Shown here: one piece after another, positions 11,973 to 21,495 of the stretch
Layout: every line of letters starts with the position of its first letter
Position numbering within the stretch: position 1 is the first letter of the stretch
From: Halomonas sp.
GTDB lineage: Bacteria; Pseudomonadota; Gammaproteobacteria; Pseudomonadales; Halomonadaceae
Assembly: GCF_014859505.1 (NCBI RefSeq)
Contig: NZ_JACUUD010000001.1
Coordinates: forward strand, 1-64,000
Direction of reading: 5' to 3'
Length of the DNA stretch: 64,000 bases
The notes under the pieces: model-generated
What the model was told of the DNA's origin: nothing
The model's input: the letters and a program-made list of their open reading frames with translations, nothing else
Databases searched by the model: none
Program-made: the position numbers and the translations under genes

Positions 11973-12130
11973 GAGCGAAAGGCGCCTCGGGCAGCCGCGA
12001 AGGGGGAAATTTCTGGGACGAGGCGGCTGAGTAGAATCAGCATGCTCCCGGGACGAGCGCAGCCGCGGCTAGGCTAGAATGGACAGGGCATCCCGCCAGT
12101 CAACCGATCATCGCTCTGCCCGGCCCAGCA

Positions 12131-12155
12131 CGGCACGGCACGGCACGGCACGGCA
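12131..12155. repeat. Pentanucleotide tandem repeat (CGGCA x5)
   Basis: Five perfect CGGCA units stand side by side, flanked by partial units (AGCA before, CA after), in the leader region 59 bp ahead of the PqqD-like start codon. Such short tandem repeats can change copy number by slippage. Confidence 0.9.
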
Positions 12156-12213
12156 CAGGGCGATATTACGGTGATCGCCGCCAACCGCGACCCTACGAGA
12201 ACAGGACCCGCCC

Positions 12214-12486
12214 ATGAACATGCAGAGTCAGATACAGCGCAAGGAAGATCCGCTGACATCACACCTCGGCGATGACCTGGTGATCTTCAGCGCCAGAAAT
12301 GGCAGGTACTACGGCACCGAGGAGGTCGGCACCTTCATCTGGTCCTTCCTGGAGCGCCGCGCTACCGTGCTGGACGTTTGCGAAGCTCTCCAGGCGGCCT
12401 TCGACGTGGACAGGCCCATCTGCGAGAGGGACGTCATGACGTTTCTCGAACAGCTGGAGCAGGAGGGCCTCGTTACCGTTCACTGA
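12214..12486 (+). CDS. PqqD-like leader-binding protein (lasso B1 type)
   Basis: Protein of 90 residues with the PqqD/RRE fold pattern: three N-terminal beta strands (DDLVIFSARNGRYYG), a helix with the VGTFIWSFLE core, and a winged-helix end finishing in FLEQLEQEGLV. In ribosomally made, modified peptides this domain binds the precursor leader and presents it to the processing enzyme. With the upstream B2-type protease it forms the B1/B2 pair of a lasso-type leader-removal system. The two genes are separated by 241 bp that includes a pentanucleotide repeat. It is convergent with sthA. Confidence 0.85.
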   Translation: MNMQSQIQRKEDPLTSHLGDDLVIFSARNGRYYGTEEVGTFIWSFLERRATVLDVCEALQAAFDVDRPICERDVMTFLEQLEQEGLVTVH

Positions 12487-12490
12487 GGCG

Positions 12491-12506
12491 GGCGCCGTCA
12501 GGCGCC
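12491..12506. terminator. Possible terminator hairpin between PqqD-like gene and sthA
   Basis: The inverted repeat GGCGCC-GTCA-GGCGCC lies between two convergent stop codons. The stem is only six base pairs and no T-run follows on either strand, so termination is uncertain. Confidence 0.35.
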
Positions 12507-12530
12507 GCGCTAGCCCTCCCATGGAGCTAT

Positions 12531-13922
12531 CTAGAACACCCGATTCATGCCGTTCATGGCGGCCACCCGGTAGGCCTCTGCCATGGTGGGGTAGTTGAAG
12601 GTTGTGCTGACGAAATACTTGAGGCTATTGGCCTCGCCCTTCTGCTGCATGATCGCCTGTCCGATATGGACGATCTCGGAGGCCTGGTCGCCGAAGCAGT
12701 GAATGCCGTAGATCTCCAGGGTGTCCTGATCGAAGAGGATCTTGAGCATGCCCACGGTGTCGCCGGTGATCTGGGCGCGGGCGGTATCCTTGAAGAAGGC
12801 CTGGGCCACCTCGTAGGGCACCTTGGCCTCGGTGAGCTCGCGTTCGTTGCGCCCGAACGAGCTGATCTCGGGAATGGTGTAGATGCCGGTGGGCACCTCG
12901 GTGACGTAGCGGAAGTCGTCATCCACCATCTCGCTGGAGGCGTTGAGCCCCTGGTCGTAGGCGGCGCTGGCGAGACTCGGCCAGCCGATCACATCACCGG
13001 CGGCGTAGATGTGGGGAATGGCCGTGCGGTAGTGCTCATCGACCGTCAGCTGACCGCGGTCGTTGGCTTCCAGGCCGATGTTCTCCAGGCCCAGCTGGTC
13101 GGTGTTGCCGGTGCGGCCGTTAGCCCACAGGAAGGCATCGGCACGCAGCCGTTTGCCGGACTTCAGGTGAACGATGACCCCCGACTCGTCGCCCTCGACC
13201 CGGTCATACTCCTCGTTATGGCGGATCAGCACCCCGTGCTTGCGCAGGTGGTAGGAGAGCGCGTCACTAATCTCGTCATCCAGGAAGCTGAGCAGGCTGT
13301 CGCGGTTGTTGATCAGGTCCACCTTGACGCCGAGCCCGGAGAAGATCGAGGCGTATTCGCAGCCGATGACCCCCGCGCCGAAGATGATCAGGGTCCGCGG
13401 CGTATGGTTGAGGCTGAGGATGGTGTCCGAGCAGTAGATGCGCGGATGGCGGAAGTCGATGTCCGCCGGGCGATAGGGGCGTGAGCCCGTGGCGATGACG
13501 ATCTTCCGGGCGACCAGCTCATCCATGCCCTCGTCACTGTCGCGCACCAGCAGGCTGTGCTCGTCCTTGAAGCGGGCCACGCCGCTGAACAGGTCGATCC
13601 GGTTGCGAGCGTAGAAGTTGGTGCGCATCGCCACCTGCTGGTCGATGGTGGCCCGGGAGCGCTCCATGACCTTGGGGAAGGAGAACCAGCGCGGCTCGCC
13701 GATATCGCGGAACATGCGGTTGGTGTTGAACTGCATGATCTGCTTGACCTGGTGACGCAGTGCCTTGGAGGGAATCGTCCCCCAGTGGGTACAATTGCCC
13801 CCCACCAGCGGCTGCTTCTCGACCACCGCCACACGCTTGCCGTGCTTGGCGGCGTTGATGGCGGCGCTCTCCCCCGCCGGGCCGGTACCGATCACCACCA
13901 CGTCGTAGTTATGGACTGCCAT
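12531..13922 (-). CDS. sthA: Soluble pyridine nucleotide transhydrogenase
   Basis: Flavoprotein of 463 residues that exchanges hydride between NADPH and NAD+ in the cytoplasm. The FAD-binding GTGPAGE motif sits at residues 10-16. The redox region reads [13 protein letters not shown], which keeps the SthA form lacking the second cysteine of lipoamide dehydrogenases. A second dinucleotide fold ([12 protein letters not shown]) and the C-terminal dimerisation domain follow. I use the ATG at 13922, which gives the standard MAVHNYD start with AAGGAG upstream; an in-frame ATG at 13952 would add ten residues. It lies downstream of the nqr operon, separated by a repeat element. Confidence 0.96.
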   Translation of the reverse strand: MAVHNYDVVVIGTGPAGESAAINAAKHGKRVAVVEKQPLVGGNCTHWGTIPSKALRHQVKQIMQFNTNRMFRDIGEPRWFSFPKVMERSRATIDQQVAMRTNFYARNRIDLFSGVARFKDEHSLLVRDSDEGMDELVARKIVIATGSRPYRPADIDFRHPRIYCSDTILSLNHTPRTLIIFGAGVIGCEYASIFSGLGVKVDLINNRDSLLSFLDDEISDALSYHLRKHGVLIRHNEEYDRVEGDESGVIVHLKSGKRLRADAFLWANGRTGNTDQLGLENIGLEANDRGQLTVDEHYRTAIPHIYAAGDVIGWPSLASAAYDQGLNASSEMVDDDFRYVTEVPTGIYTIPEISSFGRNERELTEAKVPYEVAQAFFKDTARAQITGDTVGMLKILFDQDTLEIYGIHCFGDQASEIVHIGQAIMQQKGEANSLKYFVSTTFNYPTMAEAYRVAAMNGMNRVF

Positions 13923-13972
13923 TGGCCGTTCGATCTCCTTGCTATTGGGCATCCGTTGAGGTTGTTTCTTCT

Positions 13973-14110
13973 GGTGGGAGCCACGCTCAGCGGGCGGTTC
14001 GACGCCTCGACGAATGGCGCCTCAGGCGCCCTGGAAGAGTCGCTGGCATTGGCGAATACCTCCAGGGAGCCCTCCGGTCTCCATTCGCCGGGCAGAGCCC
14101 AGCTCCTACC
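13973..14110. repeat. REP-like palindromic element (BIME-type)
   Basis: The block is bounded by near-identical inverted ends, GGTGGGAGC (13973) and GCTCCTACC (ending 14110), the second matching the GGTAGGAGC head of Pseudomonas-type REP sequences. Inside are the inverted pair GGCGAAT (14051-14057) / ATTCGCC (14083-14089) and the hairpin GGCGCC-TCA-GGCGCC (14016-14030). It fills most of the gap between the nqrM stop and the sthA start and may act in transcript termination or stability. Confidence 0.7.
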
Positions 14111-14170
14111 CGTGATCACGGACCTTGGAGGCTTTCCGCTCCGAGTGGCGCCTTGTCGGTGCCCCAGGGC

Positions 14171-14425
14171 CTAGCGCCGGGTGGCGTCGTAGCCCAGGTC
14201 GGCGCCGCGGCTCTCGTCGCTGCGGCGGCGCACGCTGCCACGCTTGCGGTTCTCCTCCTCGCACACCTCATCCTTGCCGCCGCATACCTCGCAGCCCTCC
14301 TTGAGGCCGAGCTGGTTGAGCCCACCGCAGGAGCCGGCGATGGGCTTGCGGCCGAGGATCACCCCGACGGCCATGGCAGCCATGATCAACAGCATGAAGG
14401 CAAAGGCGATAATCCAGACGGTCAT
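14171..14425 (-). CDS. nqrM: Na+-NQR maturation protein NqrM
   Basis: Protein of 84 residues: one N-terminal membrane helix (about 3-23), the conserved GRKPIAGSCGG segment, and four cysteines (33, 45, 48, 55) as expected for NqrM (DUF539), which helps deliver iron to the cysteine-ligated centre in NqrD/NqrE. The frame extends far upstream, but the ATG at 14425 has GAGGAG at ideal spacing and gives the family N-terminus. It is the last gene of the nqr operon, 10 bp after the ApbE-like gene, the usual position for nqrM. Confidence 0.94.
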   Translation of the reverse strand: MTVWIIAFAFMLLIMAAMAVGVILGRKPIAGSCGGLNQLGLKEGCEVCGGKDEVCEEENRKRGSVRRRSDESRGADLGYDATRR

Positions 14426-14435
14426 ATGCTTCTCC

Positions 14436-15197
14436 TCACTCAGCCTCGAGCAGCGGCTCGAGGGCATATCCGATATGTAATTCCAGGCCCTGTGGGGTAA
14501 GGACAACAAGGCGTGCGGGGTGTTCCAGGGTGCCATCCGGGGCGGCGTCGAGTAGGCCCCGGGCCAGGCGATCGGCAGCTTCGGCGCTGGCTGCCACCGC
14601 ACTGACCGAGAGGACAAGGCTCGTTGCCGCGTCCTCGACACCCGCAGGCCGAAGCACGGTGCGAGTCACCAGAGCGACGTCCTGAAGACGCAGGGCGGGT
14701 TCCGGCGACGATCCGATACCACTGCGCGGCAGGCGCACGCGCCAGGGATGGCGTCCGGTCGTCCCTCTGGCCCGCTGCACTCCCCCGAACTCGACCATGG
14801 CGTTGGCGATGCCAAAATCATCGAATACCCGGAAGAGACGATCCACCGCCAGGGCCTGCAGGTGCTCGCGCAGGGCCGAATCGACGGCATCTGCCGAATG
14901 CGCACCGGCAAGGGGCAGCCGGGAGGCCGACAGCAGGCTCTGGAACACATCCATCTGACTATCGAGGCTGGCCAGTTCACCCTGGATGGCGGCTTCGACG
15001 AGGGCGTGCTCATCCTCGCCCAGCTCGCCATTCAGCGTGATGTGGTAGCCGGTGCCGAGGGCCACGCCCTCGAACTGGTGCCATTCCCCCTGCTGACGAC
15101 AGCCCACCAGCAGGGCCAGCGGCATCAGCAGGGCGAATAGAAAGAGGGCTGGCCGCATGGCCAGCCCCGGGTGTCGCCTCGCGGCGAGGGAGGTCAT
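14436..15197 (-). CDS. Degenerate ApbE-like lipoprotein in the nqr operon
   Basis: Protein of 253 residues in the usual place of apbE, the FAD:protein FMN transferase that attaches FMN to NqrB and NqrC. It has a signal peptide with lipobox (LLVGC, Cys33), the N-terminal GTGYHITL segment, the [15 protein letters not shown] segment, and the [17 protein letters not shown] stretch followed by WRV. The family's central block (the GaFD/WGFG and AKGyavD motifs, about 80 residues) and the later HIIDP block are missing, and the Asp/Thr metal site near the C-terminus is not recognisable. No frameshift is seen. The ATG overlaps the nqrF stop (ATGA). It is probably inactive as a transferase; a start at 15158 is also possible. 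Confidence 0.75.
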   Translation of the reverse strand: MTSLAARRHPGLAMRPALFLFALLMPLALLVGCRQQGEWHQFEGVALGTGYHITLNGELGEDEHALVEAAIQGELASLDSQMDVFQSLLSASRLPLAGAHSADAVDSALREHLQALAVDRLFRVFDDFGIANAMVEFGGVQRARGTTGRHPWRVRLPRSGIGSSPEPALRLQDVALVTRTVLRPAGVEDAATSLVLSVSAVAASAEAADRLARGLLDAAPDGTLEHPARLVVLTPQGLELHIGYALEPLLEAE

Positions 15198-16426
15198 CCG
15201 CCAAAGTCGTCCAGCAGGATGTTCTCGGGTTCCACGCCAAGATCCAGCAGCAGCTTGATCACCGAGGCGTTCATCATAGGCGGCCCGCACATGTAGTACT
15301 CGCAGTCCTCGGGGGCCGGGTGATCCTTGAGGTAGTTCTCGTAGAGGACGTTATGGATGAAGCCGGTAGGCCCTTCCCAGTTGTCCTCGGGCTGCGGGTC
15401 GGAGAGTGCCAGATGCCACTCGAAGTTGGGGAACTCCTCGGCCAGCTGGTCGTACTCGTCGTTGTAGAAGGTCTCGCGCCAGGAGCGTGCGCCGTACCAG
15501 AACGTGATCTTGCGGCTGGTCTTGAGGCGCTTGAGCTGGTCGAAGATATGGCTGCGCATCGGCGCCATGCCCGCACCGCCGCCGACGAAGACCATCTCGG
15601 CATCGGTGTCCTTGGCGAAGAACTCGCCGAAGGGACCCATCACAGTGACCTTGTCACCCGGCTTCAGGCTGAAGACGTAGGTGGACATCAGGCCCGGGGG
15701 ATGGTTGGTGTTCGGCGGCGGCGTGGCGATACGGATGTTGAACTTGAGGATGCCGACCTCTTCCGGGTAGTTCGCCATGGAGTAGGCGCGGATGACTTCC
15801 TCGTTGTTCTTGTGGGAGATCTTGTAGAGATCGAACTTCTCCCAGTCGCCCCGGTACTCCTCCTCGATATCGAAATCCTTGAAGGAGATATCGTAGGGCG
15901 GAGCCACCAGCTGTACGTAGCCGCCGGCGCGGAAGTCGACGTTCTCACCCTCGGGCAGCTTGAGGTTGAGCTCCTTGATGAAGGTGGCGACGTTGGGGTT
16001 GGCGATGACCTCGCACTCCCACTTCTTGACGCCGAAGACCTCCTCTGGAACCTCGACCTTCATGTCCTGCTTCACCGGCACCTGACAGGAGAGGCGCCAG
16101 CCCTCCTTCTTCTCGCGCATGGTGAAGTGGGACTCCTCGGTGGGCAGGATCGCCCCGCCGCCCTCTTCCACGCGGCACTTGCACTGGGCGCAGGAGCCGC
16201 CGCCGCCACAGGCGGAGGAGAGGAAGATCCCGTTGGCGGCCAGCGTGTTGAGCAGCTTGCCGCCGGCCTGGGTGGTCAGGGTGTGCTCGGGGTCGCCGTT
16301 GACCTCGATGGTCACGTCCCCGGTGCTCACGAGTTTGCTGCGGGCGGCCAGGATCACCAGGGTCAGACCGATGATGATCAGGGTGAACATGACCACACCG
16401 AGCAAGATGACGGATGTATCAACCAT
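15194..16426 (-). CDS. nqrF: Na+-NQR subunit F (NADH dehydrogenase)
   Basis: Protein of 410 residues, the electron-input subunit that oxidises NADH and passes electrons through FAD and a 2Fe-2S centre. An N-terminal membrane helix (about 5-27) is followed by a ferredoxin-like domain with cysteines in [15 protein letters not shown] and a later SCQV, then the FAD-binding RAYSMANYP motif and the NADH-binding domain with [13 protein letters not shown], ending in DDFGG as usual. It overlaps the following ApbE-like start by four bases. Confidence 0.98.
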   Translation of the reverse strand: MVDTSVILLGVVMFTLIIIGLTLVILAARSKLVSTGDVTIEVNGDPEHTLTTQAGGKLLNTLAANGIFLSSACGGGGSCAQCKCRVEEGGGAILPTEESHFTMREKKEGWRLSCQVPVKQDMKVEVPEEVFGVKKWECEVIANPNVATFIKELNLKLPEGENVDFRAGGYVQLVAPPYDISFKDFDIEEEYRGDWEKFDLYKISHKNNEEVIRAYSMANYPEEVGILKFNIRIATPPPNTNHPPGLMSTYVFSLKPGDKVTVMGPFGEFFAKDTDAEMVFVGGGAGMAPMRSHIFDQLKRLKTSRKITFWYGARSWRETFYNDEYDQLAEEFPNFEWHLALSDPQPEDNWEGPTGFIHNVLYENYLKDHPAPEDCEYYMCGPPMMNASVIKLLLDLGVEPENILLDDFGG

Positions 16427-16498
16427 GTCGGTTTCCTATTGCTTGACGTTGTCTGGACCCCGACGGCACATCCGGCCGCCGGGAGAGCACGACCTGCC

Positions 16499-17116
<618 letters not shown>

Positions 17117-17117
17117 G

Positions 17118-17786
17118 TTACACGGCCTCCTTCGGTTCGGTGTTGTGCTTCATCTTGAACTCGTTCTCCTCGATCTGCTCCGGGTTCACGCTGCGCAGCA
17201 CCCAGATCATCAGGCCGATGATGAAGAACGCGGACGGCGGCAGCAGCAGCAAGCCGTTGGGGACGTACCAGCCGCCGTTCTGCACGGTCTCCAGAACGGT
17301 GAAGCCGAAGACGCTGCCGGAGCCGAACAACTCACGGAAGAAGCCCACGGTCATCAGGATGAAGCCGTAGCCCAGGCCGTTGCCGATGCCGTCGATGAAG
17401 GACATCTTGGGCCCGTTCTGCATGGCGAAGCCTTCAGCCCGCCCCATCACGATGCAGTTGGTGATGATCAGGCCGACGAACACCGAGAGCTGCTTGGACA
17501 TCTCGTAGGCGTAGGCCTTGAGGATCTGATCCACCACGATCACCAGCGAGGCGATGATGGTCATCTGCACGATGATGCGGATGGACGACGGGATGTGATG
17601 ACGGATCAGCGACACGAACAGGTTCGCGAAGGCCGTCACGAAGATCACCGCCAGGGTCATGACCAGCGACACGCTCATGCTGGTTGTCACCGCCAGCGCG
17701 GAGCAGATGCCGAGCACCTGCAGCGCGATGGGGTTATTCTTGAAGACCGGCCCCGTGAGGACGCTCTTGGTTGATGCATCCGACAT
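17118..17786 (-). CDS. nqrD: Na+-NQR subunit D
   Basis: Integral membrane protein of 222 residues, six helices, paired with NqrE. It has the [10 protein letters not shown] segment and the later [11 protein letters not shown] segment, whose cysteines match those that bind iron at the NqrD/NqrE interface. The RAEGFA and [10 protein letters not shown] loops are family-typical. The gene is tightly packed between nqrC and nqrE, with two-base gaps on both sides. Confidence 0.97.
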   Translation of the reverse strand: MSDASTKSVLTGPVFKNNPIALQVLGICSALAVTTSMSVSLVMTLAVIFVTAFANLFVSLIRHHIPSSIRIIVQMTIIASLVIVVDQILKAYAYEMSKQLSVFVGLIITNCIVMGRAEGFAMQNGPKMSFIDGIGNGLGYGFILMTVGFFRELFGSGSVFGFTVLETVQNGGWYVPNGLLLLPPSAFFIIGLMIWVLRSVNPEQIEENEFKMKHNTEPKEAV

Positions 17787-17788
17787 GA

Positions 17789-18604
17789 TCAGGCTCCTTC
17801 CGCTTCGAGTTCGACGTCGGCGTCCTGGGCGTCATCCTGATCGACGCCGCTGCGGAACTTGGCGAGATACTCGCCGAAGCCTTCCGGGCTCAGCCAGAAC
17901 TGCAGCATGTTGGTGACGCCGTTGCTGGTCAGGGTGGCACCGGAGAGGCCATCGACCTCGTGCTCGCCGCTGCCGCTGCCCTTGGCCACGCGGATGGCAG
18001 GAGTCAGGTCGCCCTCTTCGTCGAAGACCTGCTTGCCTTCCCACTGGGCCTGCCAGCGCGGGTTGTTGACCTCGGCGCCGAGGCCGGGAGTCTCGCTGTG
18101 CTCGTAGTAGGTGATGCCGACGATGGTGTTGCCGTCACCCTCCACGGAGAGGAAGCCGCGCATCAGCCCCCACAGGCCCTGGCCGCGGATGGGCAGGATG
18201 ACCTGCTCCGGGTCGTCGGGGTCGCCGACGAGGTAGACGGTGGCGTAGTTCTCCACGCGGGACAGGCCGGCCGGGTCACGCTCGCCGGACAGGGTCCGGG
18301 AAGCGGCCGGGTCGCGGCGCGCCTCGAAGCCGTCGAAGGTCTCCGGGTCGTGCTGGTCGGAGTACTCGCCGGTCTCGAGGTTGACGACGCGGGGCGTGAC
18401 CTGGCCAAAGGCCGCTTCCACATCCATGCCGCTCTCATAGAGGTTGGCGACGTTGAGGATGTTGGTCTTGCGGTCCAGCTCCTGGTTGAGCTGCTGCATG
18501 GGACGCAGCGCCACCGCGGCGGTGGAGACGATGACCGAACACACGATGCAAAGTGCGAACGCCACCGTCAGGATCTTCTTGATGGAGTTATTGCTCTGTG
18601 CCAT
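17789..18604 (-). CDS. nqrC: Na+-NQR subunit C, covalent FMN carrier
   Basis: Protein of 271 residues with one N-terminal membrane helix (about 12-34) and a periplasmic FMN-binding domain. FMN is attached to the threonine of the SGAT motif, here Thr224 in DGLSGATLT. The acceptor site is intact although the neighbouring ApbE-like protein looks inactive. The C-terminal tail is unusually acidic ([17 protein letters not shown]), which fits the acidic surfaces common in halophiles. Its ATG overlaps the last base of nqrB. Confidence 0.97.
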   Translation of the reverse strand: MAQSNNSIKKILTVAFALCIVCSVIVSTAAVALRPMQQLNQELDRKTNILNVANLYESGMDVEAAFGQVTPRVVNLETGEYSDQHDPETFDGFEARRDPAASRTLSGERDPAGLSRVENYATVYLVGDPDDPEQVILPIRGQGLWGLMRGFLSVEGDGNTIVGITYYEHSETPGLGAEVNNPRWQAQWEGKQVFDEEGDLTPAIRVAKGSGSGEHEVDGLSGATLTSNGVTNMLQFWLSPEGFGEYLAKFRSGVDQDDAQDADVELEAEGA

Positions 18605-19827
18605 CAGGCGGTCTCCTCGGCCGGTGCACCGGTGCGCAGCTTACGGCGCTTGATGTTGGCCTGCACAAAGAAGTGGTCGATGAGCGGCGCGAACAGGTTG
18701 GCGAACAGGATCGCCAGCATGATCCCCTCGGGGAAGGCCGGGTTCACCACGCGAATCAGCACGGTCATGATGCCGATCAGCACGCCGAACAGCAGGCGAC
18801 CCTGGTTGGTCATGGCGGCGGATACCGGGTCGGTGGCCATGAACACCATGCCGAAGGCGAAGCCGCCGACGACCAGGTGCCAGTACCAGGGCATCGCGAA
18901 CATCGGGTTGCTGTCGGAGCCGATCAGGTTGAACAGCGCGCTGGTGGCCACCATGCCGAGGAACACCCCGAGCATGATTCGCCACGAGGCGACGCCGGTC
19001 CAGAGCAGCACCACCGCTGCGATCAGGATCGCCAGGGTCGAGGTCTCACCCACGGAGCCCGGGATGAAGCCGAGGAAGGAGTCCCACCAGCTGAAGGTGC
19101 TGGTCAGGGCGGCCATGCCATCCTGGAAGGCGATGGAGAGCGCGGTGGCGCCGGAGTAACCGTCGGCTGCCACCCATACCGCATCCCCGGAGATCTGCGC
19201 CGGGTAGGCAAAGTAGAGGAAGGCACGGCCGGTCAGCGCCGGGTTGAGGAAGTTCTTGCCGGTTCCGCCGAAGATCTCCTTGCCGATCACCACGCCAAAG
19301 GTGATGCCGAGCGCCACCTGCCACAGCGGGATGGTGGCCGGAAGTATCAGCGCATAGAGCACGGAGGTAACGAAGAAGCCTTCGTTGACCTCGTGGCCGC
19401 GCTTGATGGCGAACAGCACTTCCCAGAAGCCACCGACCACGAAGGTCACTAGGTAGATCGGCAGGAAGTAGGTCGCCCCGAGCACGAAGTTGGCCCAGAA
19501 GCTACCCGGATCATGCCCGGAGGCCAGGGTCATCATGATCGCCTCGCGCCAGCCGGCCATGGAGGCGTAGCCATCGGCGATGGCGGTATTGGTCTGCCAG
19601 CCGGCATTCCACATGCCGAAGAGCATCGCCGGGAAGGTGCATATCCACACAGTGATCATGATGCGCTTGAGGTCGACGCCGTCACGCACATGAGCGGTGG
19701 TCTTGGCCACATTGGGGGGGGCGTAGAAGAGCGTGTCCACCGCCTCGAACAACGGGTAGAACTTCTCGTACTTGCCGCCCTTGTGGAAGTGGGGCTCGAG
19801 AGCATCGAGTGTCTGTCGAATTGGCAT
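18604..19827 (-). CDS. nqrB: Na+-NQR subunit B, covalent FMN carrier
   Basis: Integral membrane protein of 407 residues with about ten helices, forming the main sodium path and quinone site. FMN attaches to Thr228 in the GYSGATALS motif. The N-terminal cytoplasmic stretch ([17 protein letters not shown]) and the [20 protein letters not shown] end are family hallmarks. It follows nqrA by two bases. Confidence 0.98.
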   Translation of the reverse strand: MPIRQTLDALEPHFHKGGKYEKFYPLFEAVDTLFYAPPNVAKTTAHVRDGVDLKRIMITVWICTFPAMLFGMWNAGWQTNTAIADGYASMAGWREAIMMTLASGHDPGSFWANFVLGATYFLPIYLVTFVVGGFWEVLFAIKRGHEVNEGFFVTSVLYALILPATIPLWQVALGITFGVVIGKEIFGGTGKNFLNPALTGRAFLYFAYPAQISGDAVWVAADGYSGATALSIAFQDGMAALTSTFSWWDSFLGFIPGSVGETSTLAILIAAVVLLWTGVASWRIMLGVFLGMVATSALFNLIGSDSNPMFAMPWYWHLVVGGFAFGMVFMATDPVSAAMTNQGRLLFGVLIGIMTVLIRVVNPAFPEGIMLAILFANLFAPLIDHFFVQANIKRRKLRTGAPAEETA

Positions 19828-19829
19828 GA

Positions 19830-21179
19830 TCAGGCCTCTTTCTCGATCAGGGTGAGGTTATCACGCAGGATGGGGCCGTATTCGTACTTGCCCGGGCACG
19901 CATAGGTGCACAGGGCCAGGTCCTCTTCATCCAGCTCCAGACACCCGAGCTGCATGGCAGTCTCGATGTCGCCGACGATCAGCGAGCGCAGCAGCTGCGT
20001 GGGCAGGATATCCAGCGGCATCACCGCCTCGTAGGCGCCCACCGGCACCATGGCACGCTCGGAGCCGTTGGTGGAGGTGGTCGGCGCGTAGTCCTTGAGG
20101 CCGGTGATCCTGGACAGGTAGATACCCAGCACCGAGTGGCGGTTGGCACCCGGCGACAGCCAACCCAAGAAGAGGCGCTTGTTGCCCTCCTCGAGGAGGC
20201 TGATCTGGTTATGGAAGCGACCCAGATAGCGCAGGCTGCCTTCACAGGCGGAACCGGAAAAGACCGAACCGGAGATCACTCGGGTGCCCTCTGGATCGAC
20301 CACCTCGCCGGCCAGCAGTTCCTCGGTGCTGGCGCCGAGGCGGGTGCGCAGCAGGCGCGGCTTCTCTGCACGCGGCCCGCCCACGGCGACGACGCGGCTC
20401 ACATCCAGCTTGCCCTCGGCGAAGAGCTTGCCAAAGGCGATGACGTCCTGGTAGCCGATGTGCCATACACGCTTGTGCAGAGCCACGGGCGAGAGGAAGT
20501 GGATGTGGGTGCCGACGAGGCCGGCCGGGTGCGGGCCTCCGAACTCCTCGACCTGCACGCCCTTGACGTCACCGCCAGGGATGCGGGCGGCCGGCGCCGT
20601 GCACAGGTAGACCTTGCCCTCGGTCAGGCGGGCCAGCACCTTGAGACCATCCTCGAAGGCCTGGGGCTGCTCGTTGATGACCTCGACGGGATCCGGGCAC
20701 AGCGGATGGGTGTCCACCGCGGTGACGAAGATATCGACCGGCTTGCTGTCGATGGCGGGGGTGCGCGAGTAGGGGCGGGTGCGCAGCGCGGGCCACAGGC
20801 CGGATTCGACAAGCTGGTCGACCACCGCCTGACGCTCCAGCCCCTCGAGCTTGTCACGGCCGTGGGCCTTGAACTCGACGGCCTCCTCGGTCCCGTCGAC
20901 CTTGATCACCACCGAGAGCAGGCGACGTTTTTCGCCACGGTTGATGGCGATCACCTCCCCGGCGGCCGGCGCGGTGAAGCGCACGCCATCGATCTTCTTG
21001 TCGGTAAAGAGCAGCTGGCCCAGCTTGACCTTGTCTCCCTCCTTGACCTCCATGGTCGGCTTCATGCCGACGTAGTCGGTTCCCAGGACCGCCACGTGAC
21101 GCACCGGGTGCGCATCCTCGATGCGCTGCTCGGGCACCCCCGTGATGGGGAGATCCAGGCCTTTCTTGACTTCGATCAT
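19830..21179 (-). CDS. nqrA: Na+-NQR subunit A
   Basis: Peripheral subunit of 449 residues on the cytoplasmic side, the first gene of nqrABCDEF. The N-terminus ([14 protein letters not shown]) and the [12 protein letters not shown] segment match NqrA; the C-terminal region has [11 protein letters not shown] and a C-rich LCTYACPGK stretch reminiscent of its RnfC relatives. A good sigma70-type promoter lies about 130 bp upstream. The gap-mfd neighbourhood behind it is the same as in Pseudomonas. Confidence 0.97.
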   Translation of the reverse strand: MIEVKKGLDLPITGVPEQRIEDAHPVRHVAVLGTDYVGMKPTMEVKEGDKVKLGQLLFTDKKIDGVRFTAPAAGEVIAINRGEKRRLLSVVIKVDGTEEAVEFKAHGRDKLEGLERQAVVDQLVESGLWPALRTRPYSRTPAIDSKPVDIFVTAVDTHPLCPDPVEVINEQPQAFEDGLKVLARLTEGKVYLCTAPAARIPGGDVKGVQVEEFGGPHPAGLVGTHIHFLSPVALHKRVWHIGYQDVIAFGKLFAEGKLDVSRVVAVGGPRAEKPRLLRTRLGASTEELLAGEVVDPEGTRVISGSVFSGSACEGSLRYLGRFHNQISLLEEGNKRLFLGWLSPGANRHSVLGIYLSRITGLKDYAPTTSTNGSERAMVPVGAYEAVMPLDILPTQLLRSLIVGDIETAMQLGCLELDEEDLALCTYACPGKYEYGPILRDNLTLIEKEA

Positions 21180-21307
21180 AGTCTCGCCCAGTTGATGGAT
21201 CGGATATACGAAGGAAAGGGGTTCGAATGGGTTCGAATTCTTGTCGTGTCGGTACGTTTACCAGTCGGGCCCGAGCCAGGCTCGAACCACCCCGAAAAAT
21301 CTCTCGT

Positions 21308-21336
21308 ATTATAAAGACTAGGCCGGGCAATGACTA
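21308..21336 (-). promoter_or_regulatory. Promoter of the nqr operon
   Basis: Read on the minus strand: -35-like TAGTCA (21331-21336, four of six matches to TTGACA), a 17-bp spacer, and a perfect TATAAT -10 box (21308-21313). It points at nqrA. Confidence 0.6.
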
Positions 21337-21417
21337 GCTGAGCGAAGGTCGCAGGGAGTGACCCACGGCAAGGGAAAAAATGTCGCAGGGTGGAGAGGCG
21401 CCCGGAACGCCAGACGC

Positions 21418-21451
21418 AAAACCCCCGCTGGGGCCAGCCGGGCGGGGGTTT
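21418..21451 (-). terminator. Rho-independent terminator of gap
   Basis: A ten-base-pair perfect stem (AAACCCCCGC / GCGGGGGTTT) with a 14-nt loop. On the minus strand the stem runs into TTTT, about 45 nt after the gap stop codon. Confidence 0.8.
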
Positions 21452-21495
21452 CAGAGTCAGCGACGGGCTTTCCCGGGCGCTATCACGCGGTACCG

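Larger units (their letters stand above)
21180..21495. other. Intergenic region between nqrA and gap
   Basis: This 316-bp stretch holds the nqr promoter, a leader of about 120 nt, and the terminator of the gap gene. The leader carries two TTCGAA palindromes (near 21222-21238), and a 13-bp perfect palindrome CGAGCC-A-GGCTCG (21272-21284) that could bind a regulator. I see no coding sequence. Confidence 0.6.

Noticed and set aside
13923..14170. Possible flavin riboswitch or small RNA between nqrM and sthA
   Set aside because: The hairpins are better explained by REP-like repeats; I could not find conserved flavin-riboswitch elements.
14436..15197. ApbE-like gene as a frameshifted pseudogene
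   Set aside because: The missing blocks are not found in other frames nearby, and the single frame is continuous with coupled translation, so in-frame loss fits better than a frameshift.
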